Shown here one piece after another: positions 25,924 to 35,279 of a stretch of DNA of 64,000 nt; positions within the stretch are counted from its first letter, which is position 1, and the number at the start of each line of letters is the position of its first letter. The translations under genes and the position numbers were made by a program. The stretch is from assembly GCA_013289045.1 (NCBI GenBank), contig JABDAU010000007.1, positions 908 to 64,907 on the forward strand, read 5' to 3'. The stretch comes from Bacteroidota bacterium (GTDB lineage: Bacteria > Bacteroidota > Bacteroidia > Sphingobacteriales > Sphingobacteriaceae). The notes beneath the pieces were generated by a model. That model was given only the letters and a program-made list of their open reading frames with translations, had not been told where the DNA came from and searched no databases.

Positions 25924-25940
25924 TTTACGGGAACCCGTAA
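25924..25940. promoter_or_regulatory. TTTACGG-N4-CCGTAA palindrome (operator candidate 2)
   Basis: TTTACGG and CCGTAA arms with spacer GAAC. It begins 27 bp after the response regulator stop and ends 47 bp before the ATG of the next gene. It differs from the 22103 site by one spacer base and the outermost base of one arm. Confidence 0.6.
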
Positions 25941-25987
25941 GATAACGCATTTTAGACTTACTATTTTGCAAGCATATATTGTTTGTT

Positions 25988-26215
25988 ATGGTAAGATATG
26001 CAAATTTAAATGGTGATTCGGGTGTGTCCAGTTATCAGATAGGTACTGATTATATTTGGGTTGGGTTTATAAAGACCACTGATGTTTATGAATATACCTA
26101 TGAAAGCGCGGGTGAAGCAAACGTGGAAATGATGAAGATACTGGCTATAAATGGCCGTGGTCTGTGCAGTTTTATTCAACGTAATGTCAGGAAAAGCTAT
26201 TCCCGAATATTATAA
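25988..26215 (+). CDS. KTSC-like small protein
   Basis: 75 aa from the ATG at 25988. The pattern 'YIWVGFIKTTDVYEYTYESA ... LAINGRGLCSFIQRNVRKSY' resembles the KTSC fold found in small proteins next to lysyl-tRNA synthetase-like or RNA-binding genes in other bacteria. Function unknown. It follows the second TTTACGG palindrome and is followed by the small cysteine protein gene. Confidence 0.6.
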   Translation: MVRYANLNGDSGVSSYQIGTDYIWVGFIKTTDVYEYTYESAGEANVEMMKILAINGRGLCSFIQRNVRKSYSRIL

Positions 26216-26259
26216 TAATCTGCTTAGCGTAGTAAATAATCAACTTAAACTTAATGACA

Positions 26260-26469
26260 ATGAAAACATTAATACTGTTTGCATTACTGACGATCGACAC
26301 CACACGAAATTCGTCGACTGTGGTTTTTGTTTGCAATAGTTCTAAGGCCAAGAAATATCATTTACACACCGATTGCAGGGGTTTGAGCAATTGCCAGCAC
26401 AAGATCATTAAGTTGAGCCTTGCAGACGCGCAGAAACGTGGCCTGACGCTTTGCAGTTGGGAGAAGTAA
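26260..26469 (+). CDS. Small cysteine protein with Ada-like metal-site pattern
   Basis: 69 aa. A weak export-like N-terminus (MKTLILFALLTI) is followed by VFVCNSSKAKKYHLHTDCRG, LSNCQHKI and a final GLTLCSWE. The four Cys and the His spacing recall the Ada-type zinc site seen in small Bacteroidetes proteins. It is 44 bp after the KTSC-like gene and ends just before a terminator. No function is established. Confidence 0.65.
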   Translation: MKTLILFALLTIDTTRNSSTVVFVCNSSKAKKYHLHTDCRGLSNCQHKIIKLSLADAQKRGLTLCSWEK

Positions 26470-26484
26470 ATAGTAGCTCATTTG

Positions 26485-26505
26485 AATGCCAGACGATCTG
26501 GCATT
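26485..26505. terminator. Convergent terminator hairpin
   Basis: Perfect 9-bp stem AATGCCAGA / TCTGGCATT with a 3-nt loop, between the convergent ends of the small cysteine protein gene and the membrane protein gene. Flanking A and T residues suit both directions. Confidence 0.75.
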
Positions 26506-26531
26506 ATTAAAAACAGCTTTTATACACGCAG

Positions 26532-27275
26532 TTATACATTTTTTGAATTTTGAAGATTAGCAACTGATTGCTCCATGTATTTAGATACCTCGAAATGAAA
26601 TTTTTTTATTGCGGATGGGACAATATCCAGAAGTAGATATGAAAAATAGAGAAGTAGTGCCAGTAGTAATAATATAAAAACAGATAAGGAAAATAATAGC
26701 CACCCAAAATAGGGTACAATAAAAAAATAAACTGTTATGCAAATGATGGATTTAATAACCAGATAAAAGTTTTTCTCGCAAACATTCCGCTGTTTTTTTA
26801 TCGTACCCTCCAGTTCAATCAACTGTTCCGGCGGAATATTGTTAACGATTTCATTATATAGTGCAAAAAAGTTTGTTTCATCAAATTCAATAGGACTTGA
26901 ATACAGAGGGTTAGTATTAATTTTATGAATTAATGTTTGAGAATCAGCCTGCTTAAACTCTAACTTGTAGATCCATTTTAAGAGCTTATTGGATTTGCGC
27001 ATGGTCATGAGGACAAACAGACAGTATGTTATACTTAACAAAGTATAATGAACTATCAAAAAAAGACAAAGCGGAACAAAAAAATATCCCTTAACCAAAA
27101 AATCAAGCATGCCTTTATAGTCGGTGATACTGATCCACTGATATTTGAAATAGAACTTTTCAAATAAAAATGAAGTGATGCTAACCGAAAATAATAAGTT
27201 TAATATGCGACGTGCCAATGGGTAAACGGGTTTACCGTCAAGGTATTCATTGATGATATTGAATGGTAGGTTCAT
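26532..27275 (-). CDS. Unknown four-TM membrane protein
   Basis: 247 aa, AT-rich. Hydrophobic segments at about residues 25-42, 63-92, 170-185 and 188-215 with a charged loop between the second and third (including IELEGTIKKQRN). No recognised family. It has an isolated promoter region shared with the divergent coiled-coil gene. Confidence 0.6.
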   Translation of the reverse strand: MNLPFNIINEYLDGKPVYPLARRILNLLFSVSITSFLFEKFYFKYQWISITDYKGMLDFLVKGYFFVPLCLFLIVHYTLLSITYCLFVLMTMRKSNKLLKWIYKLEFKQADSQTLIHKINTNPLYSSPIEFDETNFFALYNEIVNNIPPEQLIELEGTIKKQRNVCEKNFYLVIKSIICITVYFFIVPYFGWLLFSLSVFILLLLALLLYFSYLLLDIVPSAIKKFHFEVSKYMEQSVANLQNSKNV

Positions 27276-27398
27276 GCTTTATACGTTAGTTGCTTAATAA
27301 TTGTAGGTTAGTTGGTTTAGTATCGGACAAATGTAATACTAAAATTATTGGTATTTCTAATTTGTTGGTATCTTAGCTTAGTCCAAATTTTCAACACT

Positions 27399-27854
27399 AT
27401 GGGGATATATATTTCGGCCGCGATCAATGTCTTATTTATTATCGCTTTTATAATAGACCGTCTGTTTAGAATTCATTCACTGAAAGAATATAAGGATGCC
27501 AAAGAAGCGCAGATTGTAACTCTTAAGCAACAACTAGAAATCGCAAAAGAGAACAATGATTTGCAGATTTCAGAGATGCATAAAAAGCGGTATGAGAATG
27601 TAAAGATGATTTTAGACGAGCGTGAAGTAGAGATTATGGAAATGAAAGACACGCTTTTATCACTTCAACAGGATTTACAAAATGTAAGCAAAGATGCAGA
27701 GATGAAAAGTAAGCTCAATCAAAAATTATTAGAGGCATTGAACAAAACAGAGTTAAGTAAGCATCAATTGGAGGTGCAGCAAAAAGAGTTGGAAAATCGT
27801 TTAAAGGTTATCTATAATTTACCAGGACTGCCTCCGCCGGCCTATTTAGGGTAA
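27399..27854 (+). CDS. Membrane-anchored coiled-coil protein
   Basis: 151 aa from the ATG at 27399. One membrane segment at residues 3-20, then a nearly continuous coiled coil (about 30-135), ending NLPGLPPPAYLG. Its last 13 bp overlap the convergent transposase gene, so the C-terminus may have been altered by insertion. No family recognised. Confidence 0.55.
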   Translation: MGIYISAAINVLFIIAFIIDRLFRIHSLKEYKDAKEAQIVTLKQQLEIAKENNDLQISEMHKKRYENVKMILDEREVEIMEMKDTLLSLQQDLQNVSKDAEMKSKLNQKLLEALNKTELSKHQLEVQQKELENRLKVIYNLPGLPPPAYLG

Positions 27855-29413
27855 CGGACCCAGCCGTTTGCGCGGGGATCTTTACAATTGTTACTTTCGC
27901 TGAATCCGGGTTTGACGGTTTCTTTACCCCATAACTTGTTCCCGGCCCTTTTAGGATGTTGCTGGAAATATTTATTCCGTTGGCTGAAATGCTGGTCGAT
28001 GGCGGTTTTGCAATCCTCGACGGAGGCGTAGTCGCTGTTGTGGATGACAGCCTTGCACAGGCCGCTGAAGACGGATTCGATAACATTGAGGAATTGGGCC
28101 GAGCTGGGCAGTAACGCCATTTCCAGCGCCGGGTTTTTACCTAAAGCGGCCTGCCTATTGACCTGTTCGACATGGTCTTTAATCATGGTGGAGCAATGCC
28201 AGCTGACTGCATCGCCGGACAGGTAAAGTTTTCTGTTGTCGTGGTATTGTTCCAGTAACAGGTCGATGAGTTTGATAATTTCAACGGAGTTCTTTGCTTT
28301 GGAGTAGAAATGGGTGACCTGGTTGGTCGATAGCTCTACCGTAGCGGTGCAGATGAGATAGCCTTTACTTTTGGCGCGCTGCGGTACGATCTTTACTTCG
28401 CCCTCGGGCAGGAACTGCCAGCCCTGTTTCATTCGGATGGCGAATGGCCCCATTTCATCAAAGGAAAAGAACTTTTCATTAGGCTGGAGGCCAGCGAGGA
28501 TGTTTTGGATATGGGCCAGTTTTTCGCGGAATTTTGGGTCGGGGCTGGTAAGCGACAGCCGCGCTTTTTTAAACTTATAGCCTGCTTCCTTGAGGTATAG
28601 CGCTATGGTGGCCATGGATATAGGCTGCTGGTATTGGTTAGTGTAGGCAGTTGCGAGGTCTTCCAGCCGCCAGGTCGGGCGGTTAAAGCCATGTAATTTG
28701 GGTGACTCGTGGATAAGTTTAAATACGCCTTCCTTTTTTGCTTTGACCTGGTCTTTGACGGCTTCGGGTATTTTGGGTGGTACGGTCAGGCCGGCAATAC
28801 CATAGGTGTTGAAGGCGGTAATCCAGCCCTTGATGGTGTAGTGGTTGGCGTCGGTTTTTTGTTCAAGTTGCGCCAGGTACATGCCGGCCTCGGCACCCAG
28901 TATCACGACCGCTTTTTTCCATTTGTCATGATCGTTACGCTGGCGCCATTGTTTGAGGATGATACGGTCGGCTTCGCTGATAGGTGCCAGTTCGATTTTA
29001 TCAAATACCTGGATATTGTGCTCCTTGCGCCAGTTCCGGTAAATTTTACGGAAGCCTTCCCATTGGTAGCCGTTTGGATAAAGCTGACGGTAGGCTTCAT
29101 AGACGGGCTGCTGCATGGAAGATTTTGCTGTCTTTAATATTTTAGGTAGAGAGGCGATCAGTTCTTTATATTCCGATTTGTCCCGCGAATACTTTTTCCG
29201 TAGGGTGGGTGGATTGAAAATGCGGAAGTCTTTGCATTTCTTTAAACGGCCTGGGTGCCGTTTTTCATAAGCAGTAAAGAGTTCGCTGTAACGAGCGACG
29301 GTGGTGGCGGCGATCCCGCTCTGCCGGCTGAACACATTCAAACCACATGGTTTGGTCAGAAACCAGTCACGGATCTGTGCGATTGCTTTATTACGCAAAA
29401 ACTTGCCCATCAA
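27842..29413 (-). mobile_element. IS630-like transposase with long N-terminal region
   Basis: 523 aa, much longer than the 340-360 aa usual for IS630. The catalytic core has the D-D-E pattern: Asp in FFSFDEMGPFAIRMKQGWQF, Asp in LYLSGDAVSWH, Glu in FLNVIESVFSGL. An HTH-bearing region (TIKGWITAFNTYGIAGL) precedes it, and a further ~150 residues at the N-terminus include another HTH-like segment (FSRQSGIAATTVARYSEL). I could not find convincing terminal inverted repeats or a target duplication, so activity is uncertain; the frame is intact. Confidence 0.8.
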
Positions 29414-29459
29414 TGCCCCCTTATATAAAGTTAGCGCTGATGGGCTGGTATATGCAAAT

Positions 29460-30557
29460 TTAATTGATCGGTTTGAGCAGCCTATCCCAGCGGATCTTGT
29501 GGAAAAGGTCTTTGGTGGAATCGGTGCTGAAAAAGGTGATCATGGCCTTGCCGATGATATGATCTTCAGGTACGTAACCCCAAAAACGGGAATCGAGCGA
29601 GTTATGGCGGTTGTCGCCCATCATCCAGTAGTAGTTCATTTTGAAGGTATAACTGTCGGCTTTTTTACCGTTGATGAGGATGGTGTTCCCCTGAGTCTCT
29701 ACTTTATTGTTTTCGTATTTCTCAATGGCCTGGCGGTAAAGGATTAGGGCGGAGTCATTAAGCTTTATAGTCATGCCCTTTTTGGGGATTTGCAAAGGGC
29801 CGAAGTTATCTTGGTTCCATTTAAAACGCGGGTTAAAGGGAAAAACATCGGCTTCATACTGCCCAGCTGAGGCAACATAGGGGGTAATACTTTTGATATT
29901 GCTGTAACTTTTTAACGTAGCGACGTTATCTACCGGGATGATCATTTCGTAAGTATTGGGTGCCGGGGAATTGATGGTTTCGATATTGAGATCGGTAAAG
30001 ATCTGCGGATTGAGTTCCTGACCAGCGGTGACGACTAGGTAGGAAGTTTGCTGTTTGGGTGCGTTTGGGTTGGCTTTGCCATTGATATACACCTGCCCGC
30101 CCACGATGGTCACGACATCACCAGGCGTGGCCTGGCAGCGTTTGATCAGTGTGGTGCGCTGGTCTACCGGTATATTTTGATCGACCTCGCTGGGTTTATT
30201 GAAGACCACGATATCGCCTTTTTTGATCTCGCCGAAGCCTGGTAGACGGAAGTAAGGCAATTGCCAAAAACTTAGATACGTTTTTACGCCATGTATTTCC
30301 GGTTCGGTAAACGGTATAGATAATGGCGTAATGGGCATGCGTGCGCCATAACTAAACTTGCTTACAAAAAGATAATCGCCTGTCATTTCGGTGCCTTCCA
30401 TTGAACCTGAAGGAATAGCATATGCGGAGAACAATAAACCGCGAATGATAGTGGCTGCCACGACTGCAAATATCAAGGCATCCACCCATTCACGGGCTTT
30501 TGATTTTTTTGGTTTTTCGGCCTTTGCTTTCTTTTTAAAAATCCGGATGTTTTTCAT
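29460..30557 (-). CDS. lepB: Signal peptidase I
   Basis: 365 aa. Membrane anchor at about residues 25-45, catalytic Ser in AIPSGSME, general-base Lys in TTLIKRCQATPGD, and the GDNRHNSLDSR box near the C-terminus. It cleaves signal peptides of exported proteins at the outer face of the inner membrane. A long insertion (about 175-300) is common in Bacteroidetes forms. Its position between a transposase and a secreted-peptidase operon suggests an accessory copy. Confidence 0.93.
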   Translation of the reverse strand: MKNIRIFKKKAKAEKPKKSKAREWVDALIFAVVAATIIRGLLFSAYAIPSGSMEGTEMTGDYLFVSKFSYGARMPITPLSIPFTEPEIHGVKTYLSFWQLPYFRLPGFGEIKKGDIVVFNKPSEVDQNIPVDQRTTLIKRCQATPGDVVTIVGGQVYINGKANPNAPKQQTSYLVVTAGQELNPQIFTDLNIETINSPAPNTYEMIIPVDNVATLKSYSNIKSITPYVASAGQYEADVFPFNPRFKWNQDNFGPLQIPKKGMTIKLNDSALILYRQAIEKYENNKVETQGNTILINGKKADSYTFKMNYYWMMGDNRHNSLDSRFWGYVPEDHIIGKAMITFFSTDSTKDLFHKIRWDRLLKPIN

Positions 30558-30674
30558 GAAAACAGGTTTTACCTGTTTAGAGTTTATCGAGGCAAGTTTG
30601 TTACAGGACTTTTTTGGTATTTTTATTATGGCTTAAAAAGTTTATATTAGCATTAAATCTAATCTTATCTTAAC

Positions 30675-30926
30675 ATGGCTGATTTAAACCGCAACCAGGT
30701 AAAAGCAATTGTTGTAAAAAGTTTATCATCAATTGCTGATCTTCCCACTCACGTAGAAGCAGCAACATTGAAAATGTTGAACGATACGGAGAAAAAAACA
30801 TTTTTAAATACGCTAAAAGCAAATCTTAATGCCTCTCCTTATTACCTGGACGATGGTTCGACAAGCCATACAATGTATTATGATGTGGACCTTACTATGA
30901 GTTCAATTGCTCAATTAAAAAAATAA
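30675..30926 (+). CDS. Small unknown protein
   Basis: 83 aa, starting MADLNRNQVKAIVVKSLSSI, helical for the first two thirds and ending in a polar tail with SPYYLDDGSTSHTMYYDVDL. No signal peptide. It is separated by about 90 bp from the peptidase operon and may have its own promoter. No family recognised. Confidence 0.5.
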   Translation: MADLNRNQVKAIVVKSLSSIADLPTHVEAATLKMLNDTEKKTFLNTLKANLNASPYYLDDGSTSHTMYYDVDLTMSSIAQLKK

Positions 30927-31015
30927 AGCGGACTTATTTGTTTTTTTAGAAATATTACCCGTAAATTTATGACAGTCAATGATTTGTAATATTGACTGGT
31001 TGCCTATATCTTATT

Positions 31016-32821
31016 ATGATGTCTTTTTTAGTAAAATTCCCCCTTATTTTACTTACTTCTCTGATATTCCTCGGAAAAGGAGCATTCGCGCAATACCATG
31101 TCATACAGGTTATCGGGCATATCCAGGATAAAAAGAAAAACCCTATAAAGGTCGGTTCCACTTTCAATTCAAGTTCAAAGCTCGTTTTTACTTCGCCCAA
31201 CGACACCTTGCGGGCATTAGATGAGAACGGTGAGGTAAGGATACTGACGTCTCCGGTTCCGAAGAATGAGGGGGTGGAACAGAGATTTAAAAAATTTAAA
31301 GGAAGTATCAAGGATTTTATCAATAAGAGAATAACCGCGCTGCAATCGGGCGAATCCCCCTTCGCCGATCATTTTACAGAATCGCTGATCACGCTCCATT
31401 CCTTTCCAACGCTACCTGTCATCGACACGCTGCCAAACAATAACAAGCAGATCATTGCGGACAGTAACAGGTATGGGATTGATACCCTGCTTTATCCAGT
31501 AGCAAAGGGGAAATTTATTTTACAGGGGATCGTTGATGGCAAGATCCAGCAATCGCAAATGCTACGGGCCACCGGCAACATTCTTCATATCAATTATAAT
31601 GATTTCCTTTCTCTACGACACGGCGCGACCTCACAGACCTATGAAGTGATCTATCAGCCCCAAAAGGGGAGTCCGGTTAAAATTTTGCCGGATGTACATC
31701 CGAATTTTGATGTAGCCGGTGAAACGCCCGCAATGATCTATGAGTTCGTTAAGGACAGAGCCAATAAGACCAGTAAAGAAAGCCTTTACAAAGAGGTTTA
31801 TAATACCGTCAGCATCGCTTTCGGGAAACCATTCGATCTCGATTTTCAGCGTGAGTTTGACCTGCAATACAGCCAGGTCAAACAGGCCAAGCCACCCGTC
31901 CAGATAACAAGCGTTTATTCAAAAATTCAAATAGGGACCGCTACTGTCTCACAGGCGGCCAAACTGGCTCAACTCGGCAATTTTAAAGATATTCAGCAAT
32001 CAGGGATCATCGGAGTTCGGAAATTTGCCCCGGAACCCGGCTTTCAGGGGCAAACCAACACCTGTACGGCCTGGGCATGTGCTTATGCCGCTTTTTGTAT
32101 CAATTACAACGACCACGGTTCAACCACATTCCCTGCTATTCTGGAGGATAACTACTTTTATAACCTGCATTCTTTCTCTCCTGAATTTGTTTTCAAAGGG
32201 GTAGATTCTGTTGACGATATTTGTTCAATCAATACGCCCGGCATCAATATCGGTTCGGCTTTGGATTTTATGAGCAGATCCGGTGTGATCAAGAAAACCA
32301 ATACGGATTTTGTTTGCCCGAACAAATACTCGGATGATCAGAAACGAATTGCGCTGGGCTTCCGGGTATATAAAGCGCGGCAGCTTTTTGGCTATAGCCG
32401 GGACCCGCTGACCGATATTGATATCCTACTAATCAAGCAGGCGATCATGGCAAACAAACCGGTGATCATCTCCATGTTCCTGCCCCAGGCTGTCATTGGA
32501 AGTACTAGCTTCGACAGTCTGAAACTAGCGCATTCAACGGCAACCTGGTTGCCTAACAGTTATGAACGGGATATCAACCGGCATGACGTTACGCATAACC
32601 TGAGCCATGCCATGTGCATCACGGGCTTTGATAATGATCCCCAAAGACAATGTTTCGAAGTGCTGAACAGCTATGGAAAGGATTGGGGCTGTGGCGGCTA
32701 TTTTTATATCCGTTATGAGGATTTTAAAATATTCGGAATTGAGGCTTATGTGATCGATAACCAGAATGATGCTGCGTTTATTAGTTATAATAGCTTCAGT
32801 GGATCAGCATACGCACCTTAG
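31016..32821 (+). CDS. Secreted papain-like (C1 family) cysteine peptidase
   Basis: 601 aa from the ATG at 31016. Signal peptide ending near GKGAFAQ. A ~330-residue N-terminal region of unknown fold precedes a papain-type catalytic domain: Gln and Cys350 in GQTNTCTAWA, His531 in LSHAMCITGFDND, Asn551 in VLNSYGKDWGCGG. It should cleave proteins in the periplasm or outside the cell. It is the first gene of a three-gene operon with a large outer-membrane-like protein and a repeat lipoprotein. Confidence 0.83.
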   Translation: MMSFLVKFPLILLTSLIFLGKGAFAQYHVIQVIGHIQDKKKNPIKVGSTFNSSSKLVFTSPNDTLRALDENGEVRILTSPVPKNEGVEQRFKKFKGSIKDFINKRITALQSGESPFADHFTESLITLHSFPTLPVIDTLPNNNKQIIADSNRYGIDTLLYPVAKGKFILQGIVDGKIQQSQMLRATGNILHINYNDFLSLRHGATSQTYEVIYQPQKGSPVKILPDVHPNFDVAGETPAMIYEFVKDRANKTSKESLYKEVYNTVSIAFGKPFDLDFQREFDLQYSQVKQAKPPVQITSVYSKIQIGTATVSQAAKLAQLGNFKDIQQSGIIGVRKFAPEPGFQGQTNTCTAWACAYAAFCINYNDHGSTTFPAILEDNYFYNLHSFSPEFVFKGVDSVDDICSINTPGINIGSALDFMSRSGVIKKTNTDFVCPNKYSDDQKRIALGFRVYKARQLFGYSRDPLTDIDILLIKQAIMANKPVIISMFLPQAVIGSTSFDSLKLAHSTATWLPNSYERDINRHDVTHNLSHAMCITGFDNDPQRQCFEVLNSYGKDWGCGGYFYIRYEDFKIFGIEAYVIDNQNDAAFISYNSFSGSAYAP

Positions 32822-32853
32822 GTACCAGCAGCTCAAAATCAACCTCCAACCAT

Positions 32854-35274
32854 ATGACACATTTTTACAAGAGCCTATTTTTTCTTTTTCTGCTCAGTTG
32901 TTGCCTGCTCCCTGAAGCGAAGGCGCAGCAAAAATTTCTGATCCGGTTCAACGAAAAGGGTCAGATCATCGACTCATTGCCTTCGCTGGTCACTACGAAA
33001 GACCAGGTTCGCTTTGAGGTAGTGTCCAGTAAGGAATCAACGGATAAGAGTATCCTCGATGCTTACCTGAATTACATTCAGTACCTGAAAAATGTGGACG
33101 CACGAGATAAGAAAGATAAAAATGCCTATAAATTATTAGAGGATGCCGGCCTTAAATCAGAAGGAATACAATTAACATTGTTGGTCACACTCCGGGCGGA
33201 AATAGCACAGGTATTACTCGACTTTTTAAACGATCCGGTGAATGCCAAGGTGATCCAGTCGGAACGTTCGGTCAGTGATGACCGGGCGCTATTAAATAAG
33301 TTTGTAGGTGATTCTACGCTTCCGGACAAAGACAAACGAACGCATTTTTATATTCCCCCTGTTTCCGGTTTTGTCGGCAATGCCTATATGGTTCGCTACG
33401 GGTTTAAAAAAGGTTACAATCCTAATGAGAACTGGTATCCCTGTCCTGACAGTATCAATTTAATACCATACAAGGGGCAATGCTGTTTATTTAAATCGTT
33501 GGCAACCCCGGATGATTATGAGAATTTCCAGACTTACAAGTTTAAAACGGCATTTACCAATGCGTTCAAGTTGCGGCTGCCTAATAAAAACCTGTTGGCA
33601 TATAACCTGCAGGTGGATGCTTTACAAAAGGCTAAGGCTTTCCTTACGGGGATAGACTATGAAACTTTTACCAAGCTGATCACGGATGGGTTTGCGACAT
33701 TATCTTCACACGATACCGACTATAATAATTTGAAAGGATGGCTGCTGGCCAAATATACCGGCAGCATGGATTTGGCCTCTTTCGATAAAACGGTCAAAAT
33801 CATCAAGCCCGAAAAGATCAAAGCAGTTACTGATGCGATCACGACTATTTCCGGTAATATGCTAAAATCAGAAGGCCCTGATAAAACCCTGGCCTTCCTT
33901 TTTGCGATCAGTTGGATGAACCAGGGAAAGTCGCTCACCGCGAATCCTGTTTCGCCAGGCACCAAGCCGGATATCAAGGATGAAAGTGACAAATTAACCG
34001 CCCAGATCAAGGTTTTGACACAGCAGGAGAGCGAACTCAACGACCGTTTAGGGTTTGTACAAAATGCTTCCAAAGCTACGACCGTGGCTTGTTGCGATCT
34101 AAAGGTGCTGGATGGGATCGATAAGCGCTACCAAAAATTCCAGGCGCAAAAGGATACGATCGATAAAAATGTCACCGCCCTCCAAAAGCAACTGGATGAG
34201 CTGAATAAGAAGCCCGGCGTTTTCACGAAAAATCAGCTATATCTGGAACATCAGTTTTTGAGGGATTCGCTGCTTTATGCTGGTACACTGGTTGTCAACC
34301 CGTGGCAGGATTCAGTATGTCATCCGAATTTGCCGGGTTACAATTATGTGCGGAACCATAATATACTCAATGACGCAAACCATTTTGACCTGCACAAAGT
34401 GCCCCGTATAAATGAACTGCAACAGATGAAGTTGTTGGCTATCAATGCCGCTAAAGACGCAAAATACACGCTGACAACGACTTATTCTGACCTCACCACA
34501 CTTGATTTTTTCTCACAAGACCTGGATTTTGCCAGCAATAAAGCGGTAAATAATCCGGGGAAAGCCGAAGTAGACGCAACCAGTCTGAACGGTTTGTATG
34601 CGAGCTACCAACAGATGATGAAATATGCTGACCTATTTAAAAATAATGTCATCGCAACTCATCTTCAGGAAAAGGAAGACAGCACAGCTGATTATGTCAC
34701 CCGGCCGATCGCTCATGGTGAATCAGACGTTCCGGGGAAATTGACGACCTATACGGTCAAGGATCCCGCAACCGGGAAAAATGTCAATAGTGAAGGGTTG
34801 ACGTTTAGCTATGGATACGATCGTTTGATGCGGTTCGGTTTTAAGGCAGGGATCGCCTATAGCTGGTTGTCCCGGCGGACGTATACGATCAACACAACCG
34901 CCAACACCGCGACCTATACCGATAGTTATGCAGGTTTAGCGCCGGCGATCGGGGTGCAGGTGTTTTTTGATAAACTTGACATGCAAAGCCAGCGTTTTCT
35001 TCCCGACAGCTACCATCCTTTCTTCTATGTAGGCTATATGTTCCATGATACACCCGCGAACAATTTTCTGTTCGGTGGTGGGCTCGAACTGATCAGCGGC
35101 GTGTCGGCTATTGTCGGGGCCCATCTTGGCAAGACCCAGGGCCTGACGCTGGAACAGGGCAATCTGTTGGAAAAGGACCATTACAAATTCGCACCTTTTG
35201 TCTCCTTGTCTGTCGGTATCGAAGCCTTCAAAACCATTTTTAGTTCATCAACACTCACTGACCCATTAAAATAA
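32854..35274 (+). CDS. Large secreted protein with probable outer-membrane C-terminus
   Basis: 806 aa with a signal peptide (site near EAKAQQ). The central region is helical with a coiled coil at about 375-455. The last ~150 residues alternate polar and aromatic residues in strand-like stretches (LTFSYGYDRLMRFGFKAGIA, HPFFYVGYMFHD, FLFGGGLELISGVSAIVGAH) as in a small outer-membrane barrel. It starts 32 bp after the peptidase gene. Partner or substrate of the peptidase is an inference from the operon. Confidence 0.65.
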   Translation: MTHFYKSLFFLFLLSCCLLPEAKAQQKFLIRFNEKGQIIDSLPSLVTTKDQVRFEVVSSKESTDKSILDAYLNYIQYLKNVDARDKKDKNAYKLLEDAGLKSEGIQLTLLVTLRAEIAQVLLDFLNDPVNAKVIQSERSVSDDRALLNKFVGDSTLPDKDKRTHFYIPPVSGFVGNAYMVRYGFKKGYNPNENWYPCPDSINLIPYKGQCCLFKSLATPDDYENFQTYKFKTAFTNAFKLRLPNKNLLAYNLQVDALQKAKAFLTGIDYETFTKLITDGFATLSSHDTDYNNLKGWLLAKYTGSMDLASFDKTVKIIKPEKIKAVTDAITTISGNMLKSEGPDKTLAFLFAISWMNQGKSLTANPVSPGTKPDIKDESDKLTAQIKVLTQQESELNDRLGFVQNASKATTVACCDLKVLDGIDKRYQKFQAQKDTIDKNVTALQKQLDELNKKPGVFTKNQLYLEHQFLRDSLLYAGTLVVNPWQDSVCHPNLPGYNYVRNHNILNDANHFDLHKVPRINELQQMKLLAINAAKDAKYTLTTTYSDLTTLDFFSQDLDFASNKAVNNPGKAEVDATSLNGLYASYQQMMKYADLFKNNVIATHLQEKEDSTADYVTRPIAHGESDVPGKLTTYTVKDPATGKNVNSEGLTFSYGYDRLMRFGFKAGIAYSWLSRRTYTINTTANTATYTDSYAGLAPAIGVQVFFDKLDMQSQRFLPDSYHPFFYVGYMFHDTPANNFLFGGGLELISGVSAIVGAHLGKTQGLTLEQGNLLEKDHYKFAPFVSLSVGIEAFKTIFSSSTLTDPLK

Positions 35275-35279
35275 TTACG

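Noticed and set aside
28709-29137. Open frame antisense to the transposase gene
   Set aside because: Composition follows the reverse complement of a clear DDE transposase; no independent evidence.
27800-29460. Terminal inverted repeats of the IS630-like element
   Set aside because: Comparison of both flanks gave only short chance matches (for example TACCAG), not a convincing repeat.
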